Positions 43,073-52,451 of a stretch of 64,000 nt of DNA are shown one piece after another. Position 1 is the stretch's first letter; the number at the start of each line of letters is the position of its first letter. The translations under genes and the position numbers were made by a program. This stretch comes from Oscillatoria sp. FACHB-1407 (GTDB lineage Bacteria > Cyanobacteriota > Cyanobacteriia > Elainellales > Elainellaceae), in the NCBI RefSeq assembly GCF_014697545.1, contig NZ_JACJSA010000015.1:1-64000 (forward strand). Reading direction: 5' to 3'. The notes beneath the pieces were generated by a model. The model did no database searches. It worked only from the letters and a program-made list of their open reading frames with translations, and was not told where the DNA came from.

Positions 43073-43159
43073 ATATAACGGTTCGCTTGAGCGGCTGCAA
43101 ATAACCTCGAACTCAGCACCGGGATCTTTCGTCAGTCCGCTCCAAGCGAATTGTTAGAC
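43073..43159 (-). other. Integron attC-like recombination site
   Basis: On the minus strand it starts GTCTAAC (fits RYYYAAC) and ends GTTATAT (one off from GTTRRRY). Between them, TTCGCTTGGAGCGGACTG and CAGCCGCTCAAGCGAA pair with single unpaired bases on one side, and AA and CC-type unpaired bases separate them from the outer boxes. This matches attC architecture: R boxes, unpaired central spacer, L boxes with extrahelical bases. Length 87. It follows the patatin gene by about 110 bases in the same direction, as a cassette site would. Confidence 0.65.
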
Positions 43160-43270
43160 CGTGCCCTACTAATCACTTTTGATTTGCATACGAGTACGCA
43201 TTTGTACTAGCTGCAAGTGCCACTTCTTGGCAAAGTTGATAGATAAGACTCATAAAAATTAGGAAGTTTT

Positions 43271-46200
43271 TCAGGTTTGGCTAACTAGATGATCTGGGAC
43301 AGGGAAAGAGAGTTCAACAGGACTACTAGCTGCCTCATAGCCCATATCAATGCCTTCTTGAATTTCTTCCCATTTATCAAAACCTAATGCGTCTACTAGT
43401 TCTCCAGATGGCGAAATGTACTTAATGCAGCATCCTTCATCCTGGAAGGGCGTTCCATAAGACTGAGTAATATCGCCACCGATCCATGTGCTACCGCCCA
43501 AAATATTTCGTAGAACTGCACCATGATTGACCCAATATTCGTTGAACTCTCGAACAATCTGTTGACGTTTATCATCATCCATAAGCGAGAAGCAACGGTA
43601 GAGCCAACCCAAAAATTCATTTTGTGCAACTGCAAGCAATACATCAGTCCTGGCCGCCTCATTAAACCAAATTCCTAACAAGCCAAAAAGGTACTGTGCC
43701 ACTGGGAGAGCAAACGCATCCTCTTTGATCATGCCTGGATTCTTAAAAGCCCATTGTGCAGTTTGAAGCCGATCGCCAGTGATCACCGTAATCTCACGAG
43801 CACCTAGACGGATGGCTGTCCGAATTGCCATTGTGTCACGCAACCCACCATCAAATAGATGATGCTGAGCTTGACGAGAATCTCCCCTAGCAGCATTAAG
43901 GCTATCTCGCAGTACTTGTGTTAGATCAAAATCAGTTGAAGTTCTTTTTTTCAACTTATTGTAAGTTTCGTCATCAAGATCACGTTCACCACCTTCAAGA
44001 AGACTCATGAGGCGTTCAATTGATGGTGGGCTATAAGTTGAATTTAAGCCGCTCCCAGCCCTAAGTAGTGCAATACGTTCATTTTGAAATGGAACTATTC
44101 TCGTATTCCGCAAATTCAAAATTTTCGGATCCATGAAAACAGGCAGAACACAGGACGCATAAATAGCATCTTCCAAATGCATTGCATAAGAATCTGCACC
44201 AAGAATAGGACGAGTCAACCATGTTTCACCAATACGATGATCTGGCTCGACTTCTACTCGTCCACAAACATTTAATCCTAGAGCGGCTGCTTCAAAAGGT
44301 TCAGTGACAGAGAAATATTGCCCAGATCTTAAATCTGTCATACCGATTCTAAGCTTAGTTCCAGAGGCACGAATAGCATTAATATCTAAATTTTGAGATA
44401 TTAAATTTCTTAGAGGGTGCATGGAGTGTATTGAATGCAAATGAGATGCAGCAAAGAAGAGCCAATTTAAGATATCCGTTCCACCAAGAAGATCATCAAT
44501 TCCATCTCCAATCATTTTGGGTATTAGTTTAAGCAGCAGATTGACGAAGTAATCTTTTGAATAGACTGCTTTTCCACCTTGATTTCTAGGATCTAATTGT
44601 TTCCAAACCAATTCAAGATCTTCAGCCGAGCTGTCTTTCCCTTCCGCCAGTTTGACTGCATTCAACGCCCCAACAGATACACCACAAATAATATCAGGAC
44701 GATACCCTTGCGCCCAAAGACGCTTAACTGCTCCAACTTCAAAACAACCTTTGGCTCCACCGCCGCTTAAAACAAGTGCTTTCTTGTTGGATTGTCTCCT
44801 TTGACGGGGGCGTGAAATATCAATGATCCTGCGATCACGTAGAATATTTCGCAAGATATTTTGATCAATTTGCAAGCGATTAATTAGATCCTCTGAATTG
44901 ATTTCAATCAAATTTCCTGGATTAATTCTTCCAACTTCCGGTTGAGCAGGTACTGCATTAGGAGGAAGGATAAAGCCCTCCTCACGAACAAACGTATAGT
45001 TAGAATCTGCTGCTGCGCGTTCTTCTAGGACGCTGGTGGTAGCAAAATAGTCGTTGCGCTCTGCGCCTCTCCAGTAAGTTCTTAGTGGGAGCGTGCCACT
45101 CTCTGGTTTTGCCAGAATGTAACCCTCGATACGCACTCTGATATAGCCTTCAGCAATAGCGTCTTGCTCCCCCTCTCCTGAAGTAGTAACGAAGTTATCT
45201 CCTCGTTCTGGGTGCCAGAACAGATACAGTGGCTTCCTTCCAGCCCCCGGATTCATATAAATGCGCCCTTGTATCTGAATGAATGTATAACCTTCCCTTT
45301 CTGCGAATGCCTCACCACCAGGAGTTGCTGTAGAAAAGTTATCTAGCCGTTGCTCACTCCAGTACAGTTTCAAATCTGTCATTATTTCGACTGTAAATGT
45401 CTCTTCCTCTCCAGGAACTTCTTTTTCTAAAATTCGCAGGAGTCCGCTGGAATCGGCTGATAAATAACCTCCGGTAAAGAACCTTAGTGCAATACGATCG
45501 CCATCTGCAAATTCTTTTCCGTCGTTGTTAAGCCGAACAATGACAAAATCACGATTATTTTCACTAAAGCCTGGATTGAGAAAGAGGCGATCACCCCTTC
45601 TACCACGATCATCGCCTCTGATTACATGGAGATCAACTCGAGGCTGGTAATAGCTGCCAGACCCAGTAACAGTGTTGCTGCGCAGATACGCTCTACTACC
45701 GCTCCTTAAACCAGAAGGATTTCTTACCAACCAAAATTCCTCACTGTCCCCTGCCCTAATAGATGAAGCATTGAGGGGGACTACTTCAGTTGCACCATTA
45801 CTTGATAAATACTTACCACTTAAAGATTTTAATCTGATTCTTGTATATGCCTCCTCATTTGTTGGTCTTGCAAGTTGCACAGAGAAGAACCCAGAGACAA
45901 TTTGTGACCAAGGGCTAGGCCATCTCATTTGCTGCCTGAGAAGAGACACTCCGCCAGAACCGTCAGTCATGAAAAACTCGCCAGCTCTGGTAGCAGAACT
46001 GTAGAAGAGCAAGTCAGTAAAATTGCTACCTCCAAAGTTACCAGAAATAATATGTGTCCAACCTAACCAATTATTATGCTGCTTAAGCAAAGACATTCCC
46101 CCAGAGCCATCTGTGGTGTAAAACTCACCAACTCCAGTCGCGGAACTGTAGAAGAGCAAGTCGGTGAAGCCGTTGCCCCCAAAGTTACCAGAAATAATAT

Positions 46201-46636
46201 GTGTCCAATTTGTTGCCCAACTGTTGTACCGCTTAAGCAAAGACATTCCCCCAGAGCCATCTGTGGTGTAAAACTCACCAACTCCAGTCGCGGAACTGTA
46301 GAAGAGCAAGTCGGTGAAGCCGTTGCCCCCAAAGTTACCAGGAATAATGTGTGTCCAATTTGTTGCCCAACTGTTGTACCGCTTAAGCAAAGACATTCCC
46401 CCAGAGCCATCTGTGGTGTAAAACTCACCAACTCCAGTCGCGGAACTGTAAAAGAGCAAGTCGGTGAAGCCGTTGCCCCCAAAGTTACCAGGAATAATGT
46501 GTGTCCAATTTGTTGCCCAACTGTTGTACCGCTTAAGCTGAGCTATTCCGCTCGAACTGTTGATAGTGTAAAACTCTCCCGCTCCAGCAGCAAGGTCATA
46601 GAAAAGTAGGCTACCAAAGAGACGATTGACAGACAC
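43271..46636 (-). CDS. Multidomain patatin-like phospholipase with propeller-like and DUF5648-like repeats
   Basis: 1121 residues, GTG start at 46636 with AAGGAG upstream. Residues about 1-250 are five near-identical 50-residue units with G-N-G-F-T-D-L-L-F-Y-S-S-A-T and GEFYTTDG motifs, like FG-GAP/tachylectin-type propellers. Residues about 265-415 resemble a beta-trefoil (fascin-like). Residues about 420-560 are three DUF5648-like units (LYWSEQRLDNF, LYLFWHPERGDNF, LRTYWRGAERNDYF). Residues about 615-1100 are a patatin: GGGAKG oxyanion loop, GVSVG with nucleophile Ser about 653, and DGG at about 929. Thus a lipid hydrolase with sugar- or surface-binding front ends. No signal peptide. A toxin-, defence- or cell-surface-related role is inference. 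Confidence 0.85.
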   Translation of the reverse strand: MSVNRLFGSLLFYDLAAGAGEFYTINSSSGIAQLKRYNSWATNWTHIIPGNFGGNGFTDLLFYSSATGVGEFYTTDGSGGMSLLKRYNSWATNWTHIIPGNFGGNGFTDLLFYSSATGVGEFYTTDGSGGMSLLKRYNSWATNWTHIISGNFGGNGFTDLLFYSSATGVGEFYTTDGSGGMSLLKQHNNWLGWTHIISGNFGGSNFTDLLFYSSATRAGEFFMTDGSGGVSLLRQQMRWPSPWSQIVSGFFSVQLARPTNEEAYTRIRLKSLSGKYLSSNGATEVVPLNASSIRAGDSEEFWLVRNPSGLRSGSRAYLRSNTVTGSGSYYQPRVDLHVIRGDDRGRRGDRLFLNPGFSENNRDFVIVRLNNDGKEFADGDRIALRFFTGGYLSADSSGLLRILEKEVPGEEETFTVEIMTDLKLYWSEQRLDNFSTATPGGEAFAEREGYTFIQIQGRIYMNPGAGRKPLYLFWHPERGDNFVTTSGEGEQDAIAEGYIRVRIEGYILAKPESGTLPLRTYWRGAERNDYFATTSVLEERAAADSNYTFVREEGFILPPNAVPAQPEVGRINPGNLIEINSEDLINRLQIDQNILRNILRDRRIIDISRPRQRRQSNKKALVLSGGGAKGCFEVGAVKRLWAQGYRPDIICGVSVGALNAVKLAEGKDSSAEDLELVWKQLDPRNQGGKAVYSKDYFVNLLLKLIPKMIGDGIDDLLGGTDILNWLFFAASHLHSIHSMHPLRNLISQNLDINAIRASGTKLRIGMTDLRSGQYFSVTEPFEAAALGLNVCGRVEVEPDHRIGETWLTRPILGADSYAMHLEDAIYASCVLPVFMDPKILNLRNTRIVPFQNERIALLRAGSGLNSTYSPPSIERLMSLLEGGERDLDDETYNKLKKRTSTDFDLTQVLRDSLNAARGDSRQAQHHLFDGGLRDTMAIRTAIRLGAREITVITGDRLQTAQWAFKNPGMIKEDAFALPVAQYLFGLLGIWFNEAARTDVLLAVAQNEFLGWLYRCFSLMDDDKRQQIVREFNEYWVNHGAVLRNILGGSTWIGGDITQSYGTPFQDEGCCIKYISPSGELVDALGFDKWEEIQEGIDMGYEAASSPVELSFPVPDHLVSQT

Positions 46637-46640
46637 AGTA
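46030..46640. repeat. 150-bp tandem repeats in the patatin gene
   Basis: Copies of a 150-base unit at about 46481, 46331, 46181 and a 147-base one at about 46034, nearly identical (AAAGTTACCAGGAATAATGT and similar). Each encodes a 50-residue propeller-like unit. Low divergence shows recent amplification. Confidence 0.85.
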
Positions 46641-47533
46641 ACTCTCCTTATTTTTAGCGAAAGTAGATTCCAGCATCGGACTAGCGATAACAGAGGTTTT
46701 ACGATCTCCTAAGCAAACCATGGAGATCCAACTTTATTTTTCTTTTAATGTATTGGGCACAGTCTGATCCTGATAATTACCCTTGAGGGTACTTTGGGTA
46801 ACTCCAACTTGCATTACTATCAACTCCTTAACCTCCTCAAAAGCGAGTTGGTTACAGAAGCACACTTGTTTTACCTCTAGAAATACTTTGCGGTCTAACA
46901 ATCTAATTAGATCGATTTTTTCAACCTAATACCCTCCTAGGGAAAATAGTATGAAAAAATCACTCTATTTGGAAAATCGGGCAATTAGATCGATTTTTGC
47001 AGCCTAATACCCCTATAGAACCCTATTAGAATGATTTTTTCACTCCATTTGGAAAATTGGGATATTAGGCAGATTTGCATTCTTGCATATTAACCTCTAC
47101 TCAGAGAATGTGCTGATTTTATTCATCATTTTTTCTGGTTCTATAAGCTTTGCTCGCATACTAATGCACGAATAGTCCAATTAGATCGATCGCCCATGAT
47201 CAGTGAAGACCAACCTCGCCCTAAAAACTACTCGGCTAGGCACACGGTGCTATTTGGGTGAAACAAATCTCTTCACACGCTTGTCTACAATGACTCTTTG
47301 GATTATTCTATGAAACACTGGATTTCCAGTAGACAAAGCTTAAGGTGAGGATAACGCTGATTAAGAGTGCGGCTAACACTCCTAACCAGCTAACCTAACT
47401 CCTGGGACTAGCAGGAGGTTAGTCTGTGTTGATTTTAGGATCAATCGCCTTACTGAAGCAAAACAAGTAGTTAGGAAACTACGCCTTAAGCTTTTCTTCG
47501 CTACAGTTCATCTCCTTCAGTGAGGCAAATAGT
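46637..47533. other. Intergenic region with ~77-bp direct repeat
   Basis: Between the patatin start and the next gene. At 46905-47062 a unit of about 75-80 bases, beginning AATTAGATCGATTTTT and containing CCTAATACCC and CACTC-ATTTGGAAAA, is repeated twice. CTAACTCCTGGGACTAGCAG then GAGGTTAG at about 47395-47424 forms an imperfect stem. No gene is supported. Confidence 0.6.
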
Positions 47534-47734
47534 ATGACTACAGAGTTCAACGAACGTCTGCCTGTTCCGCCTGCCGAAAAAGTGCAGATTTGGATTATCG
47601 GAACGCGAGAGCAGGTGAAACACACGATTAACGAGTTTTATGTGAAACAACTGGTGAATGACCGTGTTCACTTTATGCCGATTGTGCCTGCTCCGTTTGC
47701 CCAAGGCAAGTTTATGACGGTGTTAGAACGATAG
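47534..47734 (+). CDS. Small conserved hypothetical protein
   Basis: 66 residues (MTTEFNERLPVPPAEKVQIW, then IIGTREQVKHTINEFYVKQL). It has no membrane segment. Fragments of its end recur at 51982-52041 as a broken duplicate, which supports that this gene was once copied. The start at 47534 has GAGGCAAATAGT upstream. The short basic C-terminal sequence PAPFAQGKFMTVLER is preserved in the duplicate. Function unknown. Confidence 0.6.
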   Translation: MTTEFNERLPVPPAEKVQIWIIGTREQVKHTINEFYVKQLVNDRVHFMPIVPAPFAQGKFMTVLER

Positions 47735-48398
47735 GGATAAGGTTCCCTAGAATTGGGGAACTTAGGAGGGCGAACAAGCTTCAAATGCAGATTCAAATTG
47801 TAGGGTGAGTATTGCTCGATGATGCTGGTAAGTCAGGTGGGCAATGTCCCACCCTACAAAAAATTGGGTTCACTGATTGCTTAACTCAGCCAATTAGGCT
47901 TGCCGCGCCAGGGTTGCGATCGCTCAACATAGATACCTACAGACAATCTGGAGAAATAACACAAGCCCGGAGACAAAGCTAGCTAACTACCAAGTGCAGC
48001 AATTCGTGAGTAGCTTATGATTTCTGACAATAGCAGCGTTGCTGAATAGAGGGATGATTATTTTGACACAGACGTGAGCAAGACGCTCACACTCCTTTCA
48101 GGTGAATCGTTTAAACCAGTGCGAGCATCCTGCTCGCGACTCATTCATCCCCAAGATTAGCAACGCCACAATAACCTTTATTCCGCCAGTGCAACGACTT
48201 GCTAGGCTGCTACCCCGATCGATGGCTTCACCATGCCAGTGATCAAAAAAACATAGATAAATCCCTATGGAGACAGAAACTTTTTTCTTGACTACTCTAT
48301 AGTTCACGCTGCCCAGAGTAGCGTACAGTTAAAAAACATCCAAATGATCTAATCATCATCATTTAGTTTCCTAGAGGTTGAAGCTGCTCGGCAATCAT
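47735..48398. other. Intergenic with dispersed hairpin repeats
   Basis: TTGTAGGGTG (47798-47807) and CACCCTACAA (47850-47859) bound a small inverted repeat element. GTGAGCAAGACGCTCAC (48074-48090) and GCGAGCATCCTGCTCGC (48121-48137) are paired hairpins. No gene was found; a 69-codon frame on the minus strand (48098-48307) lacks support. Confidence 0.55.
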
Positions 48399-48427
48399 TC
48401 TCGACTGTTTGTTGTCGAGAGTTTTTT
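48399..48427 (+). terminator. Terminator-like hairpin in the sbtA leader
   Basis: TCTCGAC and GTCGAGA form a seven-base stem with loop TGTTTGTT, followed by GTTTTTT. It lies about 100 bases before the sbtA start codon on the coding strand. It could act as an attenuator or end a short upstream transcript. Confidence 0.55.
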
Positions 48428-48501
48428 CAGTGCGCGATCGCACATGCCTGATTCTATTTCCCAACCGATTCTTGAAGTTCAATTAGTTCATTTATTGCAA
48501 T

Positions 48502-48529
48502 CCTCCTCGTTAGAGGAGAAGGAGGTATC
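48502..48529 (+). promoter_or_regulatory. Alternative pairing around the sbtA ribosome-binding site
   Basis: CCTCCTC (48502-48508) can pair with GAGGAG (48513-48518) or with the ribosome-binding AGGAGG (48520-48525). The two pairings exclude each other. The start is the GTG at 48530, four bases after GGAGG. This is a possible translational switch; not tested. Confidence 0.4.
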
Positions 48530-49768
48530 GTGGATTTTTGGTCCTTTTTTGTGATGGACTTTGTTAAGCAGTTGCAGTCCCCAACACTCGGTTTTCTGAT
48601 TGGGGGTATGGTCATTGCTGCCCTGGGTAGCCAATTGGTCATTCCAGAGGCAATTTGTCAGATCATCATCTTCATGCTGCTCACCAAAATCGGTTTGACG
48701 GGTGGTATTGCGATTCGCAATTCCAACCTGACGGAGATGATTTTACCTGCACTGTTTGCTGTAGCATCCGGGATTCTGATTGTATTCATCGCGCGCTATA
48801 CATTAGCCAAGCTACCGAAGGTGAAAACCGTTGATGCGATCGCGACTGGGGGTTTGTTTGGTGCAGTGAGTGGCTCTACGATGGCTGCCGCCCTGACACT
48901 CCTGGAAGAACAAAACATCTCATACGAGGCATGGGCTGGCGCACTCTATCCTTTCATGGATATCCCAGCACTCGTGACCGCGATTGTGGTGGCCAACATT
49001 TATCTCAACAACCGGAAGAAGCGTAGGGCAGCAGACGAGTCTCTCAGCAAGCAAGAGTCTCTCAGCAAGCAAGAGTATCCCAATCTCGCAGGAGAATATA
49101 CCAGTCCCGCAGGTGTGGCTTTTAGTACCGCAGGCGCATCTCTCCCCGCAGAAACGTTCAGTACCACAGGCGATTATTCCAGTTCCGCAGGCACGTCTCC
49201 CAGTCCCGCAGGTGATTATCCTAGCAGCCGACAAGAGTATCGCAAGCAGATGGCTCCTGCGGATAATCGGGTCAAGATATGGCCGATTGTTCAGGAAAGC
49301 CTCCAGGGTCCTGCCCTATCTGCCATGTTGCTTGGCGTTGCTCTTGGCATCTTCACCCGGCCAGAAAGTGTCTATGAAAGCTTCTACGACCCCCTCTTTC
49401 GCGGATTACTGTCGGTCTTGATGCTGGTCATGGGTATGGAAGCCTGGTCAAGAATTGGTGAACTACGCAAGGTAGCCCAGTGGTACGTTGTTTATAGCGT
49501 GGTGGCACCCTTTGTGCATGGGCTAATCGCCTTCGGTCTCGGCATGGTTGCCCATTACACCATGGGATTCAGCATGGGTGGCGTGGTGGTTCTGGCCGTC
49601 ATCGCTTCCTCCAGTTCAGACATCTCAGGCCCGCCCACGTTGCGAGCCGGTATCCCGTCGGCGAATCCCTCCGCCTACATCGGTGCTTCCACAGCCATTG
49701 GGACGCCTATTGCGATCGGCTTGTGTATCCCGTTTTTCATCGGGCTTGCTCAGGCAATCGGCGTCTAA
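48530..49768 (+). CDS. sbtA: Sodium-dependent bicarbonate transporter SbtA
   Basis: 412 residues. GTG start: MDFWSFFVMDFVKQLQSPTL is the family N-terminus. Ten hydrophobic segments in two halves. Conserved runs include IGGMVIAALGSQLVIPEAIC, GLTGGIAIRNSNLTEM, ATGGLFGAVSGSTMAAALTL and YPFMDIPALVTAIVVANIYL. SbtA brings bicarbonate into the cell with sodium for carbon concentration. A central loop of about residues 165-245 holds repeated SPAG-like and SKQE units and is roughly 40 residues longer than in the 374-residue Synechocystis protein. sbtB lies 85 bases downstream and an antiporter follows. Regulation by low carbon is expected but I saw no clear CcmR or CmpR site. Confidence 0.95.
   Translation: MDFWSFFVMDFVKQLQSPTLGFLIGGMVIAALGSQLVIPEAICQIIIFMLLTKIGLTGGIAIRNSNLTEMILPALFAVASGILIVFIARYTLAKLPKVKTVDAIATGGLFGAVSGSTMAAALTLLEEQNISYEAWAGALYPFMDIPALVTAIVVANIYLNNRKKRRAADESLSKQESLSKQEYPNLAGEYTSPAGVAFSTAGASLPAETFSTTGDYSSSAGTSPSPAGDYPSSRQEYRKQMAPADNRVKIWPIVQESLQGPALSAMLLGVALGIFTRPESVYESFYDPLFRGLLSVLMLVMGMEAWSRIGELRKVAQWYVVYSVVAPFVHGLIAFGLGMVAHYTMGFSMGGVVVLAVIASSSSDISGPPTLRAGIPSANPSAYIGASTAIGTPIAIGLCIPFFIGLAQAIGV
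49036..49250. repeat. 18/21-bp repeats in the SbtA loop
   Basis: In-frame units of 18 or 21 bases, such as GAGTCTCTCAGCAAGCAA twice, then GAATATACCAGTCCCGCAGG-like units seven or so times. They encode heptapeptides with a conserved PAG or SKQE. Confidence 0.75.
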
Positions 49769-49820
49769 TCCCAGACGGGTCAGGTCTGCCAACGCTTCCT
49801 TAGCCCGGCAGACCCAGTAG

Positions 49821-50186
<366 letters not shown>

Positions 50187-50206
50187 ATCGAGACAACACA
50201 GACCAG

Positions 50207-50237
50207 AAAAGCCGGGTCATCACCCCGGCTTTTTGGT
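50207..50237 (+). terminator. Terminator after sbtB
   Basis: AAAAGCCGGG (50207-50216) and CCCGGCTTTT (50224-50233) form a ten-base stem with a seven-base loop and a T run. It separates sbtAB from the antiporter gene. Confidence 0.9.
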
Positions 50238-50358
50238 GGCCGTTACTCAAAAAGGCAACCGCATCCAAAGCATGACCATCTTTGATCGGTTGCCTTTTCC
50301 ATAACTGCCCGCCGTTTCATGACTTCCTCAGACGCTTAACCTTTATCGTTTTAAACTC

Positions 50359-51771
50359 ATGATTTTGTCCAACATGCTGCCACCTTTCAGTGAGGGACTC
50401 GCCGCTCTCATGGCTCCAATCCCAGTTCTGGCGACCGTTGTTGCTGAAGATTCACCCATTATTCTGTCTGGCGTATTGCTGACGCTGGTAGTGATTTATC
50501 TTGCCAGTAAGTTCGGCGCAGAGGTCGCCAGGCGATTAGATTTTCCACCCGTCCTGGGGGAACTGGTTGCCGGGGTGATTGTCGGTGTTTCGGCGTTGCA
50601 TCTGGTGATCTTTCCCGAAGGGGGGCTGTCTGCCTCTGACTCGGTGATCATGACGGCACTGCAAAGCTTGAATCAATTGGCACCGGATGCGCTGACTCGG
50701 ATCTTTGAGTCGCAAAGTGAAGTGATTTCGGTGCTGGCTGAAATCGGCGTGATTATTCTGCTGTTTGAAATTGGACTGGAATCCGATCTGCGGCAACTGA
50801 AGGAAGTGGGCATTCAAGCCACGGTTGTCGCCTGTGTCGGAGTCGCAGCACCGTTTGCGGCGGGCACGGCAGGGTTAATGATGTTCTTTCACGTAGCCGC
50901 AATTCCAGCGATTTTTGCGGGAGCCGCGTTAACAGCAACGAGTATTGGCATCACCTCTAAAGTGTTGTCTGAGTTAGGTCAACTCAAATCCAAAGAAGGG
51001 CAAATCATTGTTGGCGCAGCAGTGATTGATGATGTCCTGGGCATTATTGTCCTGGCTGTCGTCGCCAGCTTAGCCAAAACTGGCGAGATTGATGTCGCCA
51101 ATGTCATTTACTTGATTGTCAGTGCTACAGCATTTTTGATTGGATCAATTTTGTTGGGAGGTGTCTTTAACAAAAGTTTTGTGGCGATCGTGGAGCAGCT
51201 CAAAACCCGTGGAAATATTGTTATTCCGGCATTCATCTTTGCTTTCTTTATGGCATTTTTAGGGAACGCCATTCATCTCGAAGCGATTTTGGGTGCCTTT
51301 GCAGCAGGGTTGGTGCTCGATGAAACCGATGCCCGCAACGAGTTAGACGAATTAATCAAACCCATCGCCGATTTACTGGTGCCCATCTTTTTTGTGACGG
51401 TGGGAGCGCGGGCTGACCTTGGTGTTTTGAATCCGACGGTACCAGAGAATCGTGCGGGACTATTGATTGCAACGTTTTTGATCGCCGTGGCGATTATTGG
51501 CAAGTTGATCACAGGTTGGGCAGCATTTGGACTATCCGGCATCAATCGCTTTGCGATCGGGGTTGGGATGATTCCTCGCGGTGAGGTGGGTCTGGTGTTT
51601 GCGGGTATCGGCTCCGCTAGCGGCATTCTGGACAAGCCACTGGAGGTGTCGATTATTATCATGGTGATCTTGACCACTTTTCTGGCTCCACCGTTTTTAC
51701 GGGTTGCTTTTGGTTCATCCACGAATTCCATCCCAGAACCTATCACTCCTGTGGAAGCAGCGAGTGAGTAA
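50359..51771 (+). CDS. Cation:proton antiporter (CPA2 family)
   Basis: 470 residues, 12 or so membrane helices. Helix motifs G-E-L-V-A-G-V-I-V-G (about 74-83), LLFEIGLESDL (about 133-143), AAVIDDVLGII (about 220-230), where an Asp pair carries ions, and GMIPRGEVGLVFAGI (about 395-409) fit CPA2 sodium:proton antiporters (NapA/KefB type, here without a nucleotide-binding C-terminus). It may export the sodium brought in by SbtA; the adjacency supports this but the ion is inferred. A terminator separates it from sbtB, so it likely has its own promoter. Confidence 0.88.
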   Translation: MILSNMLPPFSEGLAALMAPIPVLATVVAEDSPIILSGVLLTLVVIYLASKFGAEVARRLDFPPVLGELVAGVIVGVSALHLVIFPEGGLSASDSVIMTALQSLNQLAPDALTRIFESQSEVISVLAEIGVIILLFEIGLESDLRQLKEVGIQATVVACVGVAAPFAAGTAGLMMFFHVAAIPAIFAGAALTATSIGITSKVLSELGQLKSKEGQIIVGAAVIDDVLGIIVLAVVASLAKTGEIDVANVIYLIVSATAFLIGSILLGGVFNKSFVAIVEQLKTRGNIVIPAFIFAFFMAFLGNAIHLEAILGAFAAGLVLDETDARNELDELIKPIADLLVPIFFVTVGARADLGVLNPTVPENRAGLLIATFLIAVAIIGKLITGWAAFGLSGINRFAIGVGMIPRGEVGLVFAGIGSASGILDKPLEVSIIIMVILTTFLAPPFLRVAFGSSTNSIPEPITPVEAASE

Positions 51772-51981
51772 TGATTTTCCAACGTTACGTTGCTCACTAA
51801 ACAGATGATGGCGGTACGAGGTCAGGTCAATGTCGATGACCTCGTGCTCATTTGACTCTAGACCTTGACAGCGTATCTGTCGGCTACGTCCTCACCTATA
51901 GCTCAGACCGTTCAACTATTCTTAGGCTGAAAGTTTTCTCTGTCTACGATCGCCCTTTCGATTTCGCACTGCGTTCACGCT
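51772..51981. other. Intergenic after the antiporter
   Basis: No gene supported. GGTCAGGTCAATGTCGATGA and nearby sequence show no clear family. The following 52 bp holds the duplicate remnant. Confidence 0.4.
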
Positions 51982-52041
51982 ATGCCGATCGCTCCTGCTC
52001 CGTTTGCCCAATGCAGGTTTATGACGGTGTTGGAGCGATAG
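51982..52041 (+). pseudogene. Duplicate fragment of the 66-residue gene at 47534
   Basis: ATGCCGATCGCTCCTGCTCC, then GTTTGCCCAATGCAGG and TTTATGACGGTGTTGGAGCG ATAG, match the last 20 codons of the gene at 47534 (PAPFAQGKFMTVLER) with a few changes. The front of the gene is gone. Similarity extends a few bases upstream as GTTCAC. Confidence 0.8.
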
Positions 52042-52149
52042 GTCTATTCAAATAGCGATTTATGCAAGAGGTCTACTGTTGATTGACTGACAAATCTCGT
52101 TCTCAGGCAGAGACTTAGAACGCATTCCCAAAGCTGGGAACGAGCAATG

Positions 52150-52443
52150 TTATCGAGTTACAAACATCTGTTATCGAGTTACAAACATCTGTTATCGAGT
52201 TACAAACATCTGTTATCGAGTGAGGCTCAACCGTTACTCTCGACGCTTGGTTGGTAATCGAGTAATGTTCGAGGTTTACTCATCATCGGAAGATGGTAAT
52301 CGTGTAACGTTCGGCTGTTATCGTCGAAGCTCTATGGATAATCGAGTAACACTAAAGGTTTTCTTATCATTGGATGAGTGTTATCGAGTTATGTTGAACC
52401 GTTATCGAGTTATGTTGAACCGTTATCGTTAAAGCTTTATGGG
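52150..52443. repeat. 21-bp tandem array, 14 units
   Basis: Fourteen units of exactly 21 bases, the first three identical (TTATCGAGTTACAAACATCT plus G) and the others diverging but keeping (T/A)ATCGAGT. The period and the core resemble the 31920-32150 array, though the sequence differs. Not coding: frames are short and the start is arbitrary. Confidence 0.9.
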
Positions 52444-52451
52444 TTACTGAG

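Noticed and set aside
46076-46609. 177-codon frame opposite the patatin propeller repeats
   Set aside because: Repeated shadow of the 150-bp units; no start signal or homology.
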